Source: Stieleria mannarensis (GTDB lineage: Bacteria; Planctomycetota; Planctomycetia; Pirellulales; Pirellulaceae). From it: a stretch of 64,000 bases of DNA. The translations under genes and the position numbers were made by a program. Of the stretch, positions 25,585 through 40,500 are shown in pieces. The notes beneath the pieces are model-generated. The model saw only the letters and a program-made list of their open reading frames with translations. It was not told the origin of the DNA and did not search any database. How positions within the stretch are numbered: position 1 is the first letter of the stretch; every line of letters starts with the position of its first letter. The stretch covers positions 124,001 through 188,000 of the forward strand of contig NZ_JACEHH010000007.1 in NCBI RefSeq assembly GCF_014154935.1, written 5' to 3'.

Positions 25585-28500
25585 TACTGGGAAAGTCTCC
25601 GCAGGAACCGCAGTCCGAAATTCGCGTAATCCTGGCCATCGACATCGCCATCTCCGTCAAAATCATAGGCGGGATTGAAGGCTGGATTTGTCGACGATTT
25701 CAAGAACGTCAATCCGAGCCGACCATAATCCTGGCCATCGACGTCCCGGTCGCCGTCGGTGTCGCCGAAGAAGCGGAAGAAATCGTCGACCGCGTCGGCG
25801 CGCATCCGCATCTGGCCTGCGACAACCCTGTCGTGAACAATCCGTAAGCGGTAGTTGCCATCGGAGAGAGATCCGCCGATCGTGGATTGACCTTGGAAGG
25901 AGAGCGTTGCGACCGTTTTCCCATTGACCACTTCGGTCACCACGACGGGCTGAAACACTTCGCCGCCGATCTTTTGGATTTCAAACGCGCCGGGATCGAA
26001 AGCAACCAGCGAATCAAATCGAACGATGGTTTTACGGATAACACTCCGCTGGGCTGTTCCGTCGCCGATCTGGATCGCTTCGACTTCCGGGACGTTCGCC
26101 AAAAGGATCGTGATCACCGCCTGGTCCTTTAATCCATGACCATCGGTCACTTCGACGACCAGGGAGTAGGAACTTACCGATTCATAATCCAGTGCCGCAC
26201 CGTTGACGACCGTGATGGTACCGCTGTTGTCGATCTGGAATCGCCCCAACCCGGATCCGCCCACGATGGCGAACGATTGTGTGTCTTCATTGGGGACGAT
26301 CAAATCAGAGTCAGCGTTGACGACTTGCCCGACGACCTGTCCATCGTCGGCCATCTCGGCGACAACCATCACCGCATCGTCAATTGACGGTGGCGCGTTG
26401 ATCGGGGTCAATCGAACCGAATGACTCGCCGCGGCGGAGGTGGAGCCGTCATCACGGACCATGACCGCAATGGTGCGATCGATCGGCGCTAAACGCGAAG
26501 GCACGTTTTGGTAGGTATGCGGCATCGAAAACTGGCGACTGCCCAATGGAAGCGCCACCTGTTGGGGTGGTCCGCCGTCACCCCAATCAATGATCAACAC
26601 ATGCGCGTCTGCCGTGCCCGGATCGCTGAACTGCCCAGTCAACGTGAACTCCTGCCCCTCGGTGACATCGCTCGGCCCGGTCAAACTGCTGACCATCGGA
26701 ATAACGTTGTGCACGACAATGCCAAACGCGTCGCTCGCGGCACTGGATCGCCCCAGATCATTAACCAACGTGGCGGTGACAGCGAATTGCCCCCCAACTG
26801 CCGACACGCTGTCCTGGGCATAGATGCGATTGATCTGAAAGGACGTCTCTCCGGCCGCAATCGCGTAGATCGCAGGCGGCGTGCCATCACCCCAGTCGAC
26901 TTGCACCGAGGGTGACGTCGCTGCGCTGTAATCGATGATTTCCCCGGAAAGCGTCGCCGTCCCTCCTTCATTCACATTGGCGGAAAGCAAAAGAGACGAA
27001 AACTCTGGCAGGAAAAAGACCTCGAATTCTCGGACGTAGCTGCCGCCGGGATTGGAGTCTCCGTCGCCGTCGATCAACAATCCCGCGGTATCACGAACCC
27101 CACCAGTCTGATCGCTTTGAATGGAAAAGCGGTAATTGCCTTCGGGCAGATAATTCCCGCCGAGGACCTGGGCGAGACCTTGACCGACGGGACTTTGCGC
27201 GGGCGAGCTTTGGGCGATCAGACCTTCCACGAGTGGGCTTTGCGCGACCGCAGCGAACAAGACTTGAAGATCGACGAACGAGTCGCCTAGATTGAACTGT
27301 GGTACGAGCTGATAGACGACGTCATCGCCATCGCCGAACGTCCCGTTTGCCCCGGCCTCACGCAACTCATACGCCGCAAACGAGCCGGCGTCAAAGTAAT
27401 TCACTTCTTCGCTAAACTGAATCCGAATCGAATCGATCAGAGCCGAGATCGGTTGTTGCTGACCGATCGCACCGGGGAATGTTGACGTGACGATGGGGGC
27501 CAGGCTGTCGTCACTGGACCCGCGAAACTCCAGCGCGCCTCGATCCACCTGACCCGGCCTGAGTTCGAAATCAATCGCCTGATTCGTGATCGGCGGTTGC
27601 GTCGATGTAGGCAGGGCGAAGTGTGTCCGAAAGAATCGCGGGTCCGCGTACCCGGCCACCGGATTGCCGGTGACTTCGCTGCCATAGCTAAATCGGAATT
27701 CTCCGCTGGCATACAGCGTGACCGCAAAATCGACGTCACGCCCATCGTCGACATGGGTCGCATCCCAACGAATCGTCACCTGATCCGCAGTCGATTCGTC
27801 GATAAAAATGTCATCGTCCGTTTCGTTGGTTCGCAAATTGTCCCACAAAGCGGCGATTTGAGCCGCATCGGAGAATCGATTCGCGGCCGTCTCGTCCCAG
27901 TGGATCGAGCCTGTATTTTCGAACTGAATCAGACCTCCCGTGGTGATCGTCACCGTCTGGTAAGACCGGTCGAAGAATGGAAATTCGAATGGAAGAACGT
28001 ATTGGCTGGAGTAATCGGGATACCCGGCTTTCCAGTTCATCGCCGTTCCGGACGAAACAAAGGGCATGTCGGTCGTCGGCGACTGAAAGTAATCGATCGA
28101 TCCCGAATCCGGACTCGCAATGTCGTCGCGACGCGCCGAGCCCACGGCGTCCGTCGACCCCGCGTACCAGCTGTGCCCGCTGTCGATCGCCGGCGATGTT
28201 TTTCCGAGCGACCAGTTGTCGTCCCGAGAGTAGTCCTGGCCGTCGACGTACCCGAGTCGGTTGTCGATCCCGTTGACATCCAAGAACAACGGATCAGCGG
28301 CCAGCGAATGTGCCGCATCGCCGGTTGCCGCCTGCCAAGCCGCCAAATCACTCTGAACTTGCCCAGCAATAATGCCGTAGCTGACCGAAGAACCGGTTCC
28401 CAAGTGAACAAGGTTGTAATCGCTGGCGAATCCGACCTGGGCATCGGCGGCGACACTGATCGCCGCGCCGTTTTCCACCCACAGAATGTTGTTCGATAGA

Positions 28501-31500
28501 CTCACATCGCTGGACTGTTCGATCGTCACCGCATCGCCGACCGATTGGTAGATCGTGTTGCCGGTGATCCGCGGATGGGCATCGCCGCTACGATAGCCCC
28601 CCTTCAAATAGACCGCCGAGTTCGTGTTGGCATAGACCAGGTTGTTTGTGATCGTGACATAGTTCTGGCTGTCAATCCGAATGCCCTCGCTGTTGGAATA
28701 AACCCGGTTGCCGACCAACACGGTGTCATAGCCGTTGGCGGTGTGAATCCCGATCCGGTTGTCATAGACACGGTTGGAATCGACCGTCGCGCTGTACTGG
28801 GTGTAGATCCCGACATCGTTGCCGTGCACCACGTTGCCACGCGCCACGCTGCCCGGATCCATTTGGATACCGACCCCGCTGCTATGTCCGTAGACTTCGT
28901 TCTCGACCGCCTCGGTGCCGGCGGAAAGATAGATGCCCTGATGCGTGTTGGAATGCACCACATTGCCGATGACCGTCCGCAGCAGCTGAGCCCCAACAAA
29001 GCCAGCCCACACGCCGTATTGGTTGGCGTACACGCGGTTCCCCGAGACGGTCGTCGATTCACCGTCGATCCAGATCCCGTAGCTCACGTTGTCGTGAACC
29101 GCGTTGCCTTCGATCAACGTGTCCGTGTTCCCGCCGAACACAACCACGCCGTGCGTTTGGTTGCCGAACAGATCGTTGCCGACGATCGTCGTGTTTGTGT
29201 TGCCGGCACTTGCGCCCAGATGAATCCCGCTATCGGCGCCCCTGATCGACAGGTTCGAGAGCGTCACCGAATCGGTGCCCACCAAGTCGAACACGAAACT
29301 GCCGGCGTTGGTGTTGCCGCGATCCAGGATCGCCGCCTTGCCGACTTCCGTCGGACCCACGATACGCACCCCCGAATCTTCCGCATCGATCACGATGTTG
29401 GCCGGCAGGTCGTACGTCCCGGTATCGACATAAACCGTGTCTCCGGGATTGAGGTCATAGGCCCGCAGCAGCGCCGCGATCGATGCCATCGGCGTCGCCG
29501 GCGAGCGGCCGTTGGCCGCGTTGTCCCCGGCCGCGGTCGTGTACTGGTTGTCCGTCAGGTTCGTGTCACCGGCGACGTTGACGTAAAACTGGTTGCCTGC
29601 CGGCGTGATCATGAACGCCGATGCTGAACGACCGCTGACACCGCCGCTGCGCGCACGAACCAGCGCCGTCGATCCGCTGGTGATGAATCCGCTGGGGATC
29701 GTCCAGTCGTAGCGGCCTTGACCGCGCGTATTCAACGCGACTCCCGTCGCGATCTCCGTCCAGCTGGATCCGCCATCGGTCGAGACGTCGATTGACGCGG
29801 TCGGGTTGGCGGTGCCGCCCGCATTGGGCTGCAAAACCTCAATCCCCGCCAAGCCTTCGGCGTACCAGCCGTTGACACTGGCCATCTCGATCACCAGCCC
29901 TTCCTCGCCGACCACCGTGACCGCAAACTCTTTGACCAGCCCCCGTTCCGTTCCGCCGGCCTGGGCATTCAGATCGACACTTGATTCCGCCAACTGACCT
30001 TGCAGCGACAAATCGAACGTCGTGTAGGGTGTCGAGACAAAGTGCAGCCGGACGGTGTAACTGCCGCTGCGAAGCGGCAACTCGTAACGCAGTGGATCGA
30101 CAGAGCTAACGCTGTACGCATAGCTTTGATAGATCTCCGCCGGTGCAGGGCTCGTCACCGCCGTCAGATCGATCGGTTGGGCGACGCTGGCCTGGTTCGA
30201 ATTGCCCTGGAAAGCATTTTCACTCCAACCGCCGACGGCCGTTCCGCCGGCATTGAGCGCCAACGCGGTTCGCATCGCCGTCAAGCCACTGCTGCGGAAC
30301 TGGATCGTTTCGGTGTCGCCCGCGGTCCACTTTTCCAGACCCACCGGCGAAGTGACCTGGACGGTTTGCGAGTTGCTCGGCGTCGCTTCGGACGTGTTCC
30401 CGTAGGCCCCCAGGTTGATCCGGTCGCCGCTGGGCAGTGGTTCCAGGAAGTACGGCGAGAGCGGATCGCCACGGTCGATCGCCGGCGAACCGCTACGCAA
30501 ATGAAAATCATCGTCGATCCCGCGATCCCCGGCGATCTCGTCCAAACGCATCGCATCGGCGTACGAATAGCGGAACCCACCGGTATCGATCAGCGTGACC
30601 TGGATCGTGTCACCCAACGCCACATAGTGGCCGAACCATTCCCAGCCGTGCCCGTCGGCGATGAAGTCGTCCGCCGCGTCGCCGGACTCGTACTGGCGTT
30701 TGTTGACCACTCCGATCTCTCGACCACCGCTGCTGATGCGGTATTGTGCGTCGGCGTAGTAGTCACCCCGCCACGTCGCAGCCAGTCGGTACGACGTGCC
30801 GGCGGACAGGCCCGAGAACGTCCAGGTGGCCGTCCCGTTGTCACCAAAATCTCCCTGCCGGTAATCGTCATCAAATCCGCCGGGGTTGCCGCCACCGGTG
30901 GTGTACGTCGTCCAGGTTCCCGTGGTGCTGAATCCCGCGTCACCGTCATCGATGATCGTCGTCGAAAGCACGTCGCGGCCGAAACCGACCAGGCCATCGT
31001 CACCATCAACATCCAAGAACATCGGGGCACCGGCCAGCCCGTTGAAATCAAATCCCAATTCAAACCGCCAACTGGCCAAGCCATCGATCCCCTGTCCGTC
31101 CCAGCGAGCCAAAATCCCCGTTCCGGGCAGATGGAACAGGTTGTAATCACTGGCAAATCCGACCTGAGCATCGGCGGCGACACTGATCGCCGCACCGTTT
31201 TCCACCCACAGAATGTTGTTCGACAAACGCACATCGCTGGATTTTTCGATCGTCACCGCATCGCCGACCGATTGGTAGATCGTGTTGCCGATGATCCCCG
31301 GATGGGCGTCAACGCTACGGTAGCCGCCATCTAAAAAGACGGCCGAGTTCGTGTTGGCGTAGACCAGGTTGTTTGAAATCGTGACATAATTCTGGCCTTC
31401 AACGCGGATCCCGTCGCTGTTGGAATAAACCCGGTTGCCGACCAGCACCGTGTCAAAGCCGTTGGCGGTGCGAATTCCGATCCGGTTGTCATAGACACGG

Positions 31501-34500
31501 TTGGAATCGACCGTCGCGCTGTACTGGGTGTAGATCCCGACATCGTTGCCGCGAACCACGTTGCCACGCGCCACCGCCCCCGGATCCACCTGGATCCCAA
31601 CCCCCACGCTGTGACCGTAAACCTCGTTGTCGATCGCCTCGGTGCCGACCGAAAGATAGAGGCCCTGGTGCGTGTTGGAATACACCACGTTGTCGATGAT
31701 TCGCCGCTGGGTCTGAGCGCCGACAAAGCCAGCCCACACGCCGTATTGGTTCGCGTACACGCGGTTGCCCGAGACCGTCGTCCGGTCACCGTCGATCCAA
31801 ACACCGTAGTACACGTTATCGTGAACCGCGTTGCCTTCGATCAACGTGTCCGTGTTTCCGCCGAACACGACCACACCGTGCGTTTGGTTGCCGAACAGAT
31901 CGTTGCCGACGATCGTCGTGTTCGTGTTGCCGGCACTTGCGCCCAGATGAATCCCGCTATCGGCGCCCCTGATCGACAGGTTCGAGAGCGTCACCGAATC
32001 GGTGCCCACCAAGTCGAACACGAAACTGCCGGCGTTGGTGTTGCCGCGATCCAGGATCGCCGCCTTGCCGACTTCCGTCGGACCCGCGATACGCACCCCC
32101 GAATCTTCCGCATCGATCACGATGTTCGCTTCGACGGTGTACAGCCCCGTATCGACAAAGATAATGTCTCCGGGTTCCAGGTCGTAGGCGAACAAGATCT
32201 CCCGGATCGACGACTTGGGTGCATCGGGCGAGATGCCGCTGAATGAGGGGTCGCCGGCGGCGGTGGTGTACTGGTTGTCGGTCAGGTCAGCGTCGCCGGA
32301 AATATTGACGTAGTACGCATTGATTTGACCGGTCACATGGATCGGGAATGGAGTCATGCCGGCCAGGCCAGCCGCCGTTTCAACGCTGACGTTGTAGGCT
32401 CCCGGAGGGACGGACGTGTCAACGGTGAACGTGAATTGCCCGTCGTTGGTGGTGTCATCGGCAATCAAAATTGGCGTGCCGCCACCGTCGGGAACCAGTT
32501 GAATGTCAACCGTCCCGCCCGGCTCGCTGGTGCGCCAATGAATGGGGAAGGACTGACCGGCTGGCCAGTTGGCGGCCGCGGACGGTTTGGTCACCAACAT
32601 GAACTGCGTCGGGCTCTTGGATGCTGCGGTGGTTCCTCCATAGGCCCCCAAGTTGATGTAGCCGCCGTTGTCGCTCGGTTCGGCCCCCACCGGGATCGAT
32701 TGATCCCCCCGGTCGATTCCGATGGATTGTTGCGCATCCAGCATCCAAGTCCCGACGGCCAACACCGGCAATCCGCTTACGGGATCAATCACGGGGCCAA
32801 AGCTCTGACCATGCAAGCTGCCGAATTGGCTTTGCAAGTGAAAATCGTCGTCAAACCCGTGAGCCGCTCCGCTGGCACCAACAATCCCATCGGCTCCGGC
32901 AACGTCGACAAAGTGTGGGTTGCCGACCAAACTGGAGCCATCGGCACCACTGACAAGTTGCCACGCGGTGAGTGAGTTTCGCGCCACCCCGGCCCAGACA
33001 CCCAAATTGCCCGTTCCGGTGACATGGTACAAATTGTAATTCGACCGATGGGTCAACTGGCTAGGACCATCTAAATCGAACACGCTGCCGTCATCCACCA
33101 CCAGAACATTGTTCGTGATGGATGGACCGCCGCCATTGACGACACGCACCGCCGCGGCGTTGCCATCGACCACAATCGTGTTGTTACGAATCTGAGTTGT
33201 CGCCAGTGGTTGGTTGAACCAAACCGCGACCTCAGCAACGTCATAAATCAGGTTGTTGATGACATCCCCGGAACTATTGTAAGCAAGGATGCCGAAATCG
33301 TTTGAGTAGATGACATTGTCGCGGATTGATTCACCGTAGTATCCACGAACGCCGTCGCGATTGTCGTAGACGCGATTCCCGGTCACCGGCCCATACGAAT
33401 CGATTCCAACCAGGTTCCCAAACGAAACGTTGTTTCGAACGGTTCCGCCAGACGTGTTTCGAATGCCAGCGCCGGAGGCATTGCCGTAAGCGACGTTGCC
33501 GGCGATCAATGCGAGTCCACTGACGTACACACCGTCGCCCGCGTTTTCATAGAACTTATTGCCCGCACTAGACGAAAGGTTGCTGTTGCCGATCACGGCA
33601 CCATCGACTAATCCGTACGCAAAAAGACCATGCTCGTCGTTGCGATACGCCGCGCTGGATGTGATCGTGACCGCCCCGGCCTGGCCCAAATTCAACCCGT
33701 TGCCGCCGTTGTCGTAGAACAACGAGTGGTCGACTAATCCCACATTTCCGATGATCTGAACGCCGTCACTGGCATTGTCGAAGACGTCAGCGGCGACCAA
33801 CTCGCCCACCGTTCCTTGAGAATAGATTCCGAACCGCCCGTTATCGGCCGCCGTGATCTGGGCCAGTCGCTGTGCATGTCCACTGCCAAGATAGATGCCA
33901 TCCACGTCATGACCGCTGACCTCAAGCCGCTCGGCCGTCAGCGAGGTCGTTCCGTCGCTCGCGAACAAACCGTATTGGGCATCATTCAGTCGGAAATCCG
34001 AAATGGTGACGAAATCGGCGTCGATCAGCTCGACCAAGGGCGCGACGGTCAACGGTCCGGCGTGACGCAGCGTCGTGGTCCCACTTTGAGCGCCGCGCAT
34101 CACGAACCCTTCGTCGTCGCCGACTCCGGGAACATTCGAAATGGTGACGGGATAAAACAAGCGGTAATCTCCGTTGTCCGCGTAAAGCGTGTCACCGGCC
34201 GACAACATGTATGCCTGCAGCACCGAATCGATCGACGGTTTCGGACGATCGGCCAAGCGGCCGGTATTGCGGTGGCTACCGGCGGCCGTCGTGTATTGGT
34301 CTGCACCGCTCAGGACATCGTTGACGAAGTACTGTGAGGATTGCTCCGGAACGCTGAACGATTCAAAGCTGCGGTCAAACACGATCCGATCGTTCGCCAG
34401 GGACAATTGAAGCCGCAAGCCATGGGTGCCGAAATCGATTCCGCTGGACACGGGAGTCCAGGTGTATTGCCCATCGTTTGCCGTCGCGGTTGTGATCGTC

Positions 34501-37500
34501 GTCAGGAAGGCGGGCCCATCGCTTGTGTCTTGCCACAATTCGATCCGAATCGGTTCGTTCGTCGGCACATCGTGTGAATCCCAGTGAATCGTTTTTGGGA
34601 CATCGCGTTCCCAATCGAGATACAAGTCGGGACGGCGGAGATACAGACGTGGTCCCGCGATCTGGCCGGCATCGGATTCGGAGCCGCCGCCCGCGCCAAG
34701 GTCCGCCGCAAAGGCGTCAGCAACGAAGATCAGCGATGCGTCGTCGATCAATTCCTGTGTTCCAGCAGGCGCCGCACCATCGGACACCAAGCGGTACGCC
34801 ACGCTGCGCGTCAATGGTGGGATCGCGACACGGTCGCCGACCAGAGACCAGCGATCATTGGATGCGTCGGCATCGACCTGGACCGTCTTCAAGACGGAAT
34901 CGGATGCCGAACGAAACTCCAACTCCAGCCGCAACGTTGACTTCGATTGCCCGCCGCCTTCAACGCGTACACGAATGGATGCGATCGCATCCATTCGTCC
35001 CGCGTCGACTTTCGTCAAATCCATGCCGACCGAATTGAGCCCAACGACTTGCGAAAGCGTTCCTGAAACCGAGGTGGCGATCCGCAGCGACTGGTTGCCT
35101 TCATAGAATGCTTCGGTACTGAGCGAACGTGACAGCGTGGGTGACGCCGTCCATCCGGTCATGCCGCCGGAGAACACGGGATTCGCGATCGTGTTTGCCG
35201 CGACCGACGTCGCCACCGGCGTCAACGGCGATCCGCCGTCGGTTCCCGGACCGGTCCGACGCTGATTCGCCGCGGCGGGTGTCAAACGGTCCGGTGGCGA
35301 TGTCCCGAGCGAATAAACCGGCTCGATGCCGGTCGGGGACACCACCGTCGTCCCGAACGAGTTCAAACCGAACTTGTGGAGATCGCGTTGCCAGTCCAAG
35401 ATGTCATCGAAGTCCGTCACCAAGTAACGCACCAGATGCCCGCCGTTTTCCGCGTGCAGCAAATTGTGATCGGAATAGAACCCCGACTCGCTATCGGGTG
35501 CGACGACGATGTTTGTTCCTCCCGACGTCGACATCAGGTTCCCACGAATCTCCGTCTCCATCGCTTGGTTGTGGATGTGGACATGGGTGCCGCTGGTGTC
35601 GATAAAAGTATTGTTCAGAATTCGCGTGCTGGTCGTGCCGCTGACGTCGATCGATGTCGCACTCTTCTGAAAGACGTTGTGCGTAATCATTTGCGTGGAC
35701 GCGGCGCTAATGCCGACCGATCCGCCGATGATGGTATTGAATTCGATCGGCCCAGTTGTGGCGATGCCGATTGAATTTCCGATCAATCGGTTCGGCCGCT
35801 GCGGATCGAAGCCCCCCGCACGGCCGACGCCGCTGATGCCAACGCCGTTGTTGTGAATCTGTTGCCCGGAAACGGTCGCGCCAGTCGTATTCAGCAAGAC
35901 GCCGGTCCCATTGCGTTCGATTTGATTGGTCGCGTCAGCGCCGACCTGACCGAACCCGGAAACGGGATCGTTCCAGTCGACCACCACACCGGTCTGGTTT
36001 CCATCGATTCGGTTGTCCCGCAGTTGCGCGGGCGCCGCGTAACGCACACCGACCGGTGAACCATGGAAACGGTTGTCCTCGATCACGCCCGTCCATTCGG
36101 CTTGCAGATCGAGTGTGCCGACGACAGAATTGGCTCGCATGACACCGCTTGTCACGCCGATCACATCGATCCCGTCTGACGCGACGATGTTGTCGTTGAT
36201 TGCCACGTCGACGACATACCCGGTCAATTCCAGCCCCGATTCGAAACGGTTCTGCGACAGCAAGATTCCGTTGCCGCCACCGGCCAGGGTCACGGGAAAG
36301 CCGAAGTCATTGCGGATGAAACTCAGGTTGTTTCCGCCGTTGACGAACACGCCGCCGACCGGAAGCGAGGAATCACGCATGGTGAAATTTGACGCGTCGA
36401 GGATCGACAACGAAGACTCAAGCTGCAGGTTTTGCATCAGCACGCCGGTGGCGCCGTCGACGGCAACGGGACCATGGATTGAAACTCCTGGTGCACCGAG
36501 GATCTGGACGCCCGAGTCCGCGGCGAGCACCGTGAATCCGACGGGTTGATCGCCAACAACCAAGATTCTGTCGCCGGGATTCAGATCGGTCGTTGCCAGG
36601 ATGTTGGCGACCGTATTGGTCGAATCGGCCAGAAAGACGTTCGTTGCCGAGTTGCCTTGACCGACCAACCCGATCGACCCGACACCGTCATGTTGTCGCG
36701 CCCATGTCAACCAGAGTCGCCCCGACGAGTCGACCGACGACACGATCGTGTCGATGTTGTCTTGCCCGCGGACGATGCCCGCACCGTTCGCATCGCCGCC
36801 AATTGCCGCTTGGAATTGCAGCCCCGACCATTGAAGCGAAAACACTTTGCCAGGATCAATCGCATCGCGGTGGTCGATCCAGCTGAGATACAATCGCCCG
36901 GCGTTCGACGAAAGCACGGGATCGTGAACCCTGCCGGCGGATTGGCGGATCGGCCCCGAAACGCCTCGTTCGGTCGCCGATCCGGTTCCCGCATCAGTCC
37001 ACGTCGTCCCCGTCCGGCGCAGAACATAAACTTCCGAGCCGAATGAGTCGGCGGAAAGCGAATCGGTCCAGGCCGCAAACAGTTCGCCTTGATGATAGGC
37101 GACGGCCACTTCGGACGCGGATTCTGCCGCAGCGCTGATTCCGGTGACCGGTGATGTGGACAAGTCCGTCCAACTTGCTCCTCCGAACTCTTTCACATGG
37201 ACGTTCGAGACCGTGCCATCGGTTTTGGTGTATCCGATGGCGATCTTCGAACCATCCACATCGACGGAATAGTCCAGCACGTTTTGTGTCAGGCAAACAC
37301 CAAAACCGTTGGAGGATCCGTCCAGCCCGACCCACTGGTTGGCCACGCCATCAAAACGAAACACCGCCAGATCACGTGTGCCGGTGAGTTCATCGATCCA
37401 AAAGACGACGATGCCGGCGGACGTTGAAACGATCTGGGGCTGAGACGCCCGCCCGCTTTGGCTGGCACGGACCGACTGCCCCGCCCCGGCGAGCGATTGC

Positions 37501-40500
37501 CAGTGGCCGTCAACAGGATTCCAGACCGCCACATGGATGTTCGACTGAGTCCCGGATCGCTCGGTCCAGGCAACCACGGGTCGGCCGCTGGCATCGACCG
37601 TGATCGAGGGTGCGCGCGAAGACGCTCCGCTGTTGGAGATGCCGCCGTAACCGGCGGACTGGTCCAACTCGGTCCAGCCGCTGGCGGAGTCATGGCGTGC
37701 GACGTAGATCTGGTAGGTGCCCGACCGGTCGTCCGCCCAGGCGATGTAGCGAACGTCACCAAGCATGGCGATCGAGGGTTCAATTGCCAACGCGACACGT
37801 CCGCTGATCCCGTCGGGCCCATTGGAACCGCCGACTCCGTGCCATCGTCCGGCTTCATCGGCGCCGGTTGGGAGCGTCGACGCTTGCGATAGCGGCAAGC
37901 CCTGCGACCGGACCGTGGGGGCGGGGGTGGGCGTTGGTGCCACAAAATCATTCGGGACGGCGGACTCACCCGAACCGAAATCGACGACATCACTCGCCCC
38001 GGCGCCCGGATGGATCGCATCATCATCGCCTTCGCCGAACAGCAAGTCGTTCCCGCCGCCGCCGAACAGCTGATCCCGCCCGGGATTGCCCGACGTGACC
38101 AGCACGGTTGTGCCGACGCTGCCGATGCCGAAGTCACCGTACACAAAATCGACCGCGGCGTCGTCATCGCTGCCGACGACGGTGTGTCCGTAAATCACAT
38201 CGTGGTCTGCTTCGCCGAGCAAGGTGTCGCTGCCGCGTCCGCCTTCGATCAGGTCGTCGCCCGATCCGCCATGAATCACATCGTCGCCATCGCCACCGGC
38301 TAAGGAATCGTTTCCGCCGTAACCATAGATCACGTCTTTACCGGATCCGCCGTCGGCGATGTCGGCACCGTCGTCGCTGCCGCGGATGACGTCGTTGCCT
38401 GCACCGCCCGACAGTTGGTCGCCGACGCCACCGCCGCCGATCAACTCGTCATCGCCGGCGTCTCCAAGGATCAGATCCGTTCCGGTGCCGCCATCGAGCA
38501 GGTCGTCCCCGTCTCCGCCGTACAGGCTGTCGTTGCCGCCGCGGCCGAATAGTTTGTCATCGCCGCTGTGACCGATCAGGAGGTCGTCGCCGAACACGGA
38601 TCCGTATAGGACGTCGTTGCCCTCATTTCCGTGGCCGACGTCGTGGGTCCCGCCACCGAGATCGATCAGGTCATCCCCCGAGCCGCCTTGGACGAAGTCG
38701 CTTCCCCCTCCGGCGTTGATGGAATCATCTCCTTCGCCACCGAGGATGTGATCCGCACCACCGAGGGCGTTGATGGTGTCTGCGCCCGTTCCACCATCGA
38801 TGAAGTCACCGAAGTAGACGGAATCGGTGAAATCCGGATCATGCTCACCTCCTTCGTCGGATCCGGTGATGATATCGTTGCCGCCGTCTCCTCGGAGCAG
38901 GTTGCCGATGCCGAGGCCGGCGACCAAGACGTCGTTTCCGGCACCGCCCTCGATGAGATCACTCCCCTTTCCGCCGTCCAGATAATCGTTGCCATCATTG
39001 CCAAAAATCTGGTCGTTCCCCGCCTCTCCTGCGATCCAGTCGTCGTGTTCTCCTCCGTAAATCACGTCGTCACCGTCACCTCCGTACAACAAGTCGTTAC
39101 CGCTGTCTCCGGCCAGAAAATCGTCTCCCGATCCACTTTCGACGAGGTCATCTCCGGCACCGGCGGCGATGGTATCCGAGCCTTCTCCACCGACAATCGT
39201 ATCGTCGCCTTCGTTCCCTTCGATTGTATCGTCGCCCTCATCTCCGATGATCAGGTCATTGCCTGAACCACCGCGAAGATGGTCGTTTCCGAGGCTTCCG
39301 AAAATGGAGTCATCATGCTCGCCGCCAAAAACATGGTCATCCCCGGCTTGGCCGTGAAGCTCATCGCTGCCCTCGTCTCCAAAAAGATGATCCTCCGCTG
39401 CATCATCGCCGATTCCTGATTCGCTATGGCCGAAGATCAAATCGTACCCGTCTCCGCCGCGCAGCTCGTCCGCACCGGCGTTTCCGGCGACCAGATCATT
39501 GCCGATGCCCGCGAAGACTGTGTCATCACCGTTGCCACCGTAGACCGTGTCATCCCCTTCATCCCCGTAAAGCGTGTCGTCCCCGTCCTGCCCCAAGATC
39601 AGATCGTCGCCTCGTCCACCGTCGACGAAATCGGGGCCTCCGTTGCCATGCAACAAATCAGCGCCATCACCGCCGTGCAGCACATCACGGAGGTTGTCAT
39701 CGTTCTGGCCCGAGTCATCGTGGCCGTACAGTTGGTCATTGCCGCCTAAACCGAATAGTTCATCTGATCCCGGCCCACCCATCATCACATCCGCTTCGCG
39801 CGCACCGCCGATCAAGACGTCATCCTGAGCACCGCCTTCCAGTCTTGAACCGACGGCAACTGGAACGCCTTGGACAATGATGATCCCATCGCTGCCCACT
39901 AGTTCGTCTTTGCCCTCACCACCGCGAAGTACATCTTGGCTGGAGTTGGGATCCGAACCGTCGGGCCCGCCGCCCGCCGACAGGTAGTCGTCGCCGGAAT
40001 CTCCTTCGAGAAGATCCCCGCCGCGTCCTCCGTCCATGACGTCACGTCCTGAACCGCCCGCAAGGTAGTCGTCCCCATCACCACCGCGCAACAAATCGTA
40101 GGGCAGCGAATCGCCCAGACCTCTGAAGCGGCGGAGCGTTGCGCCACTTCGCCCCGCAATCAATGTATCGTTGCCATCGCCGCCATAGAGTGCGTCGTTG
40201 CCGTCCCCGACAGCTTCCTCGTCGTTCAACATGGCTCCGATCAGTGTGTCGTCGCCTGCCTCGCCATGCAGGTGGTCGGCACCGCGTCCACCATAGATCC
40301 GATCGACATCCGCTCCGCCAAAAAGTGCGTCATCGCCATCATCGCCGTGCAGGATATCGGCCCCGGTCTCTTTTCGCTGCACGTCATCGCCGTAGGCAAT
40401 GTCGTCATCGGCGCCACCATGAATCTCATCGTCTCCGCGATCACCGATCAGCAGATCGTTTCCGATTCCTCCGAACAACGTGTCGTTGCCGTGCCCGCCA

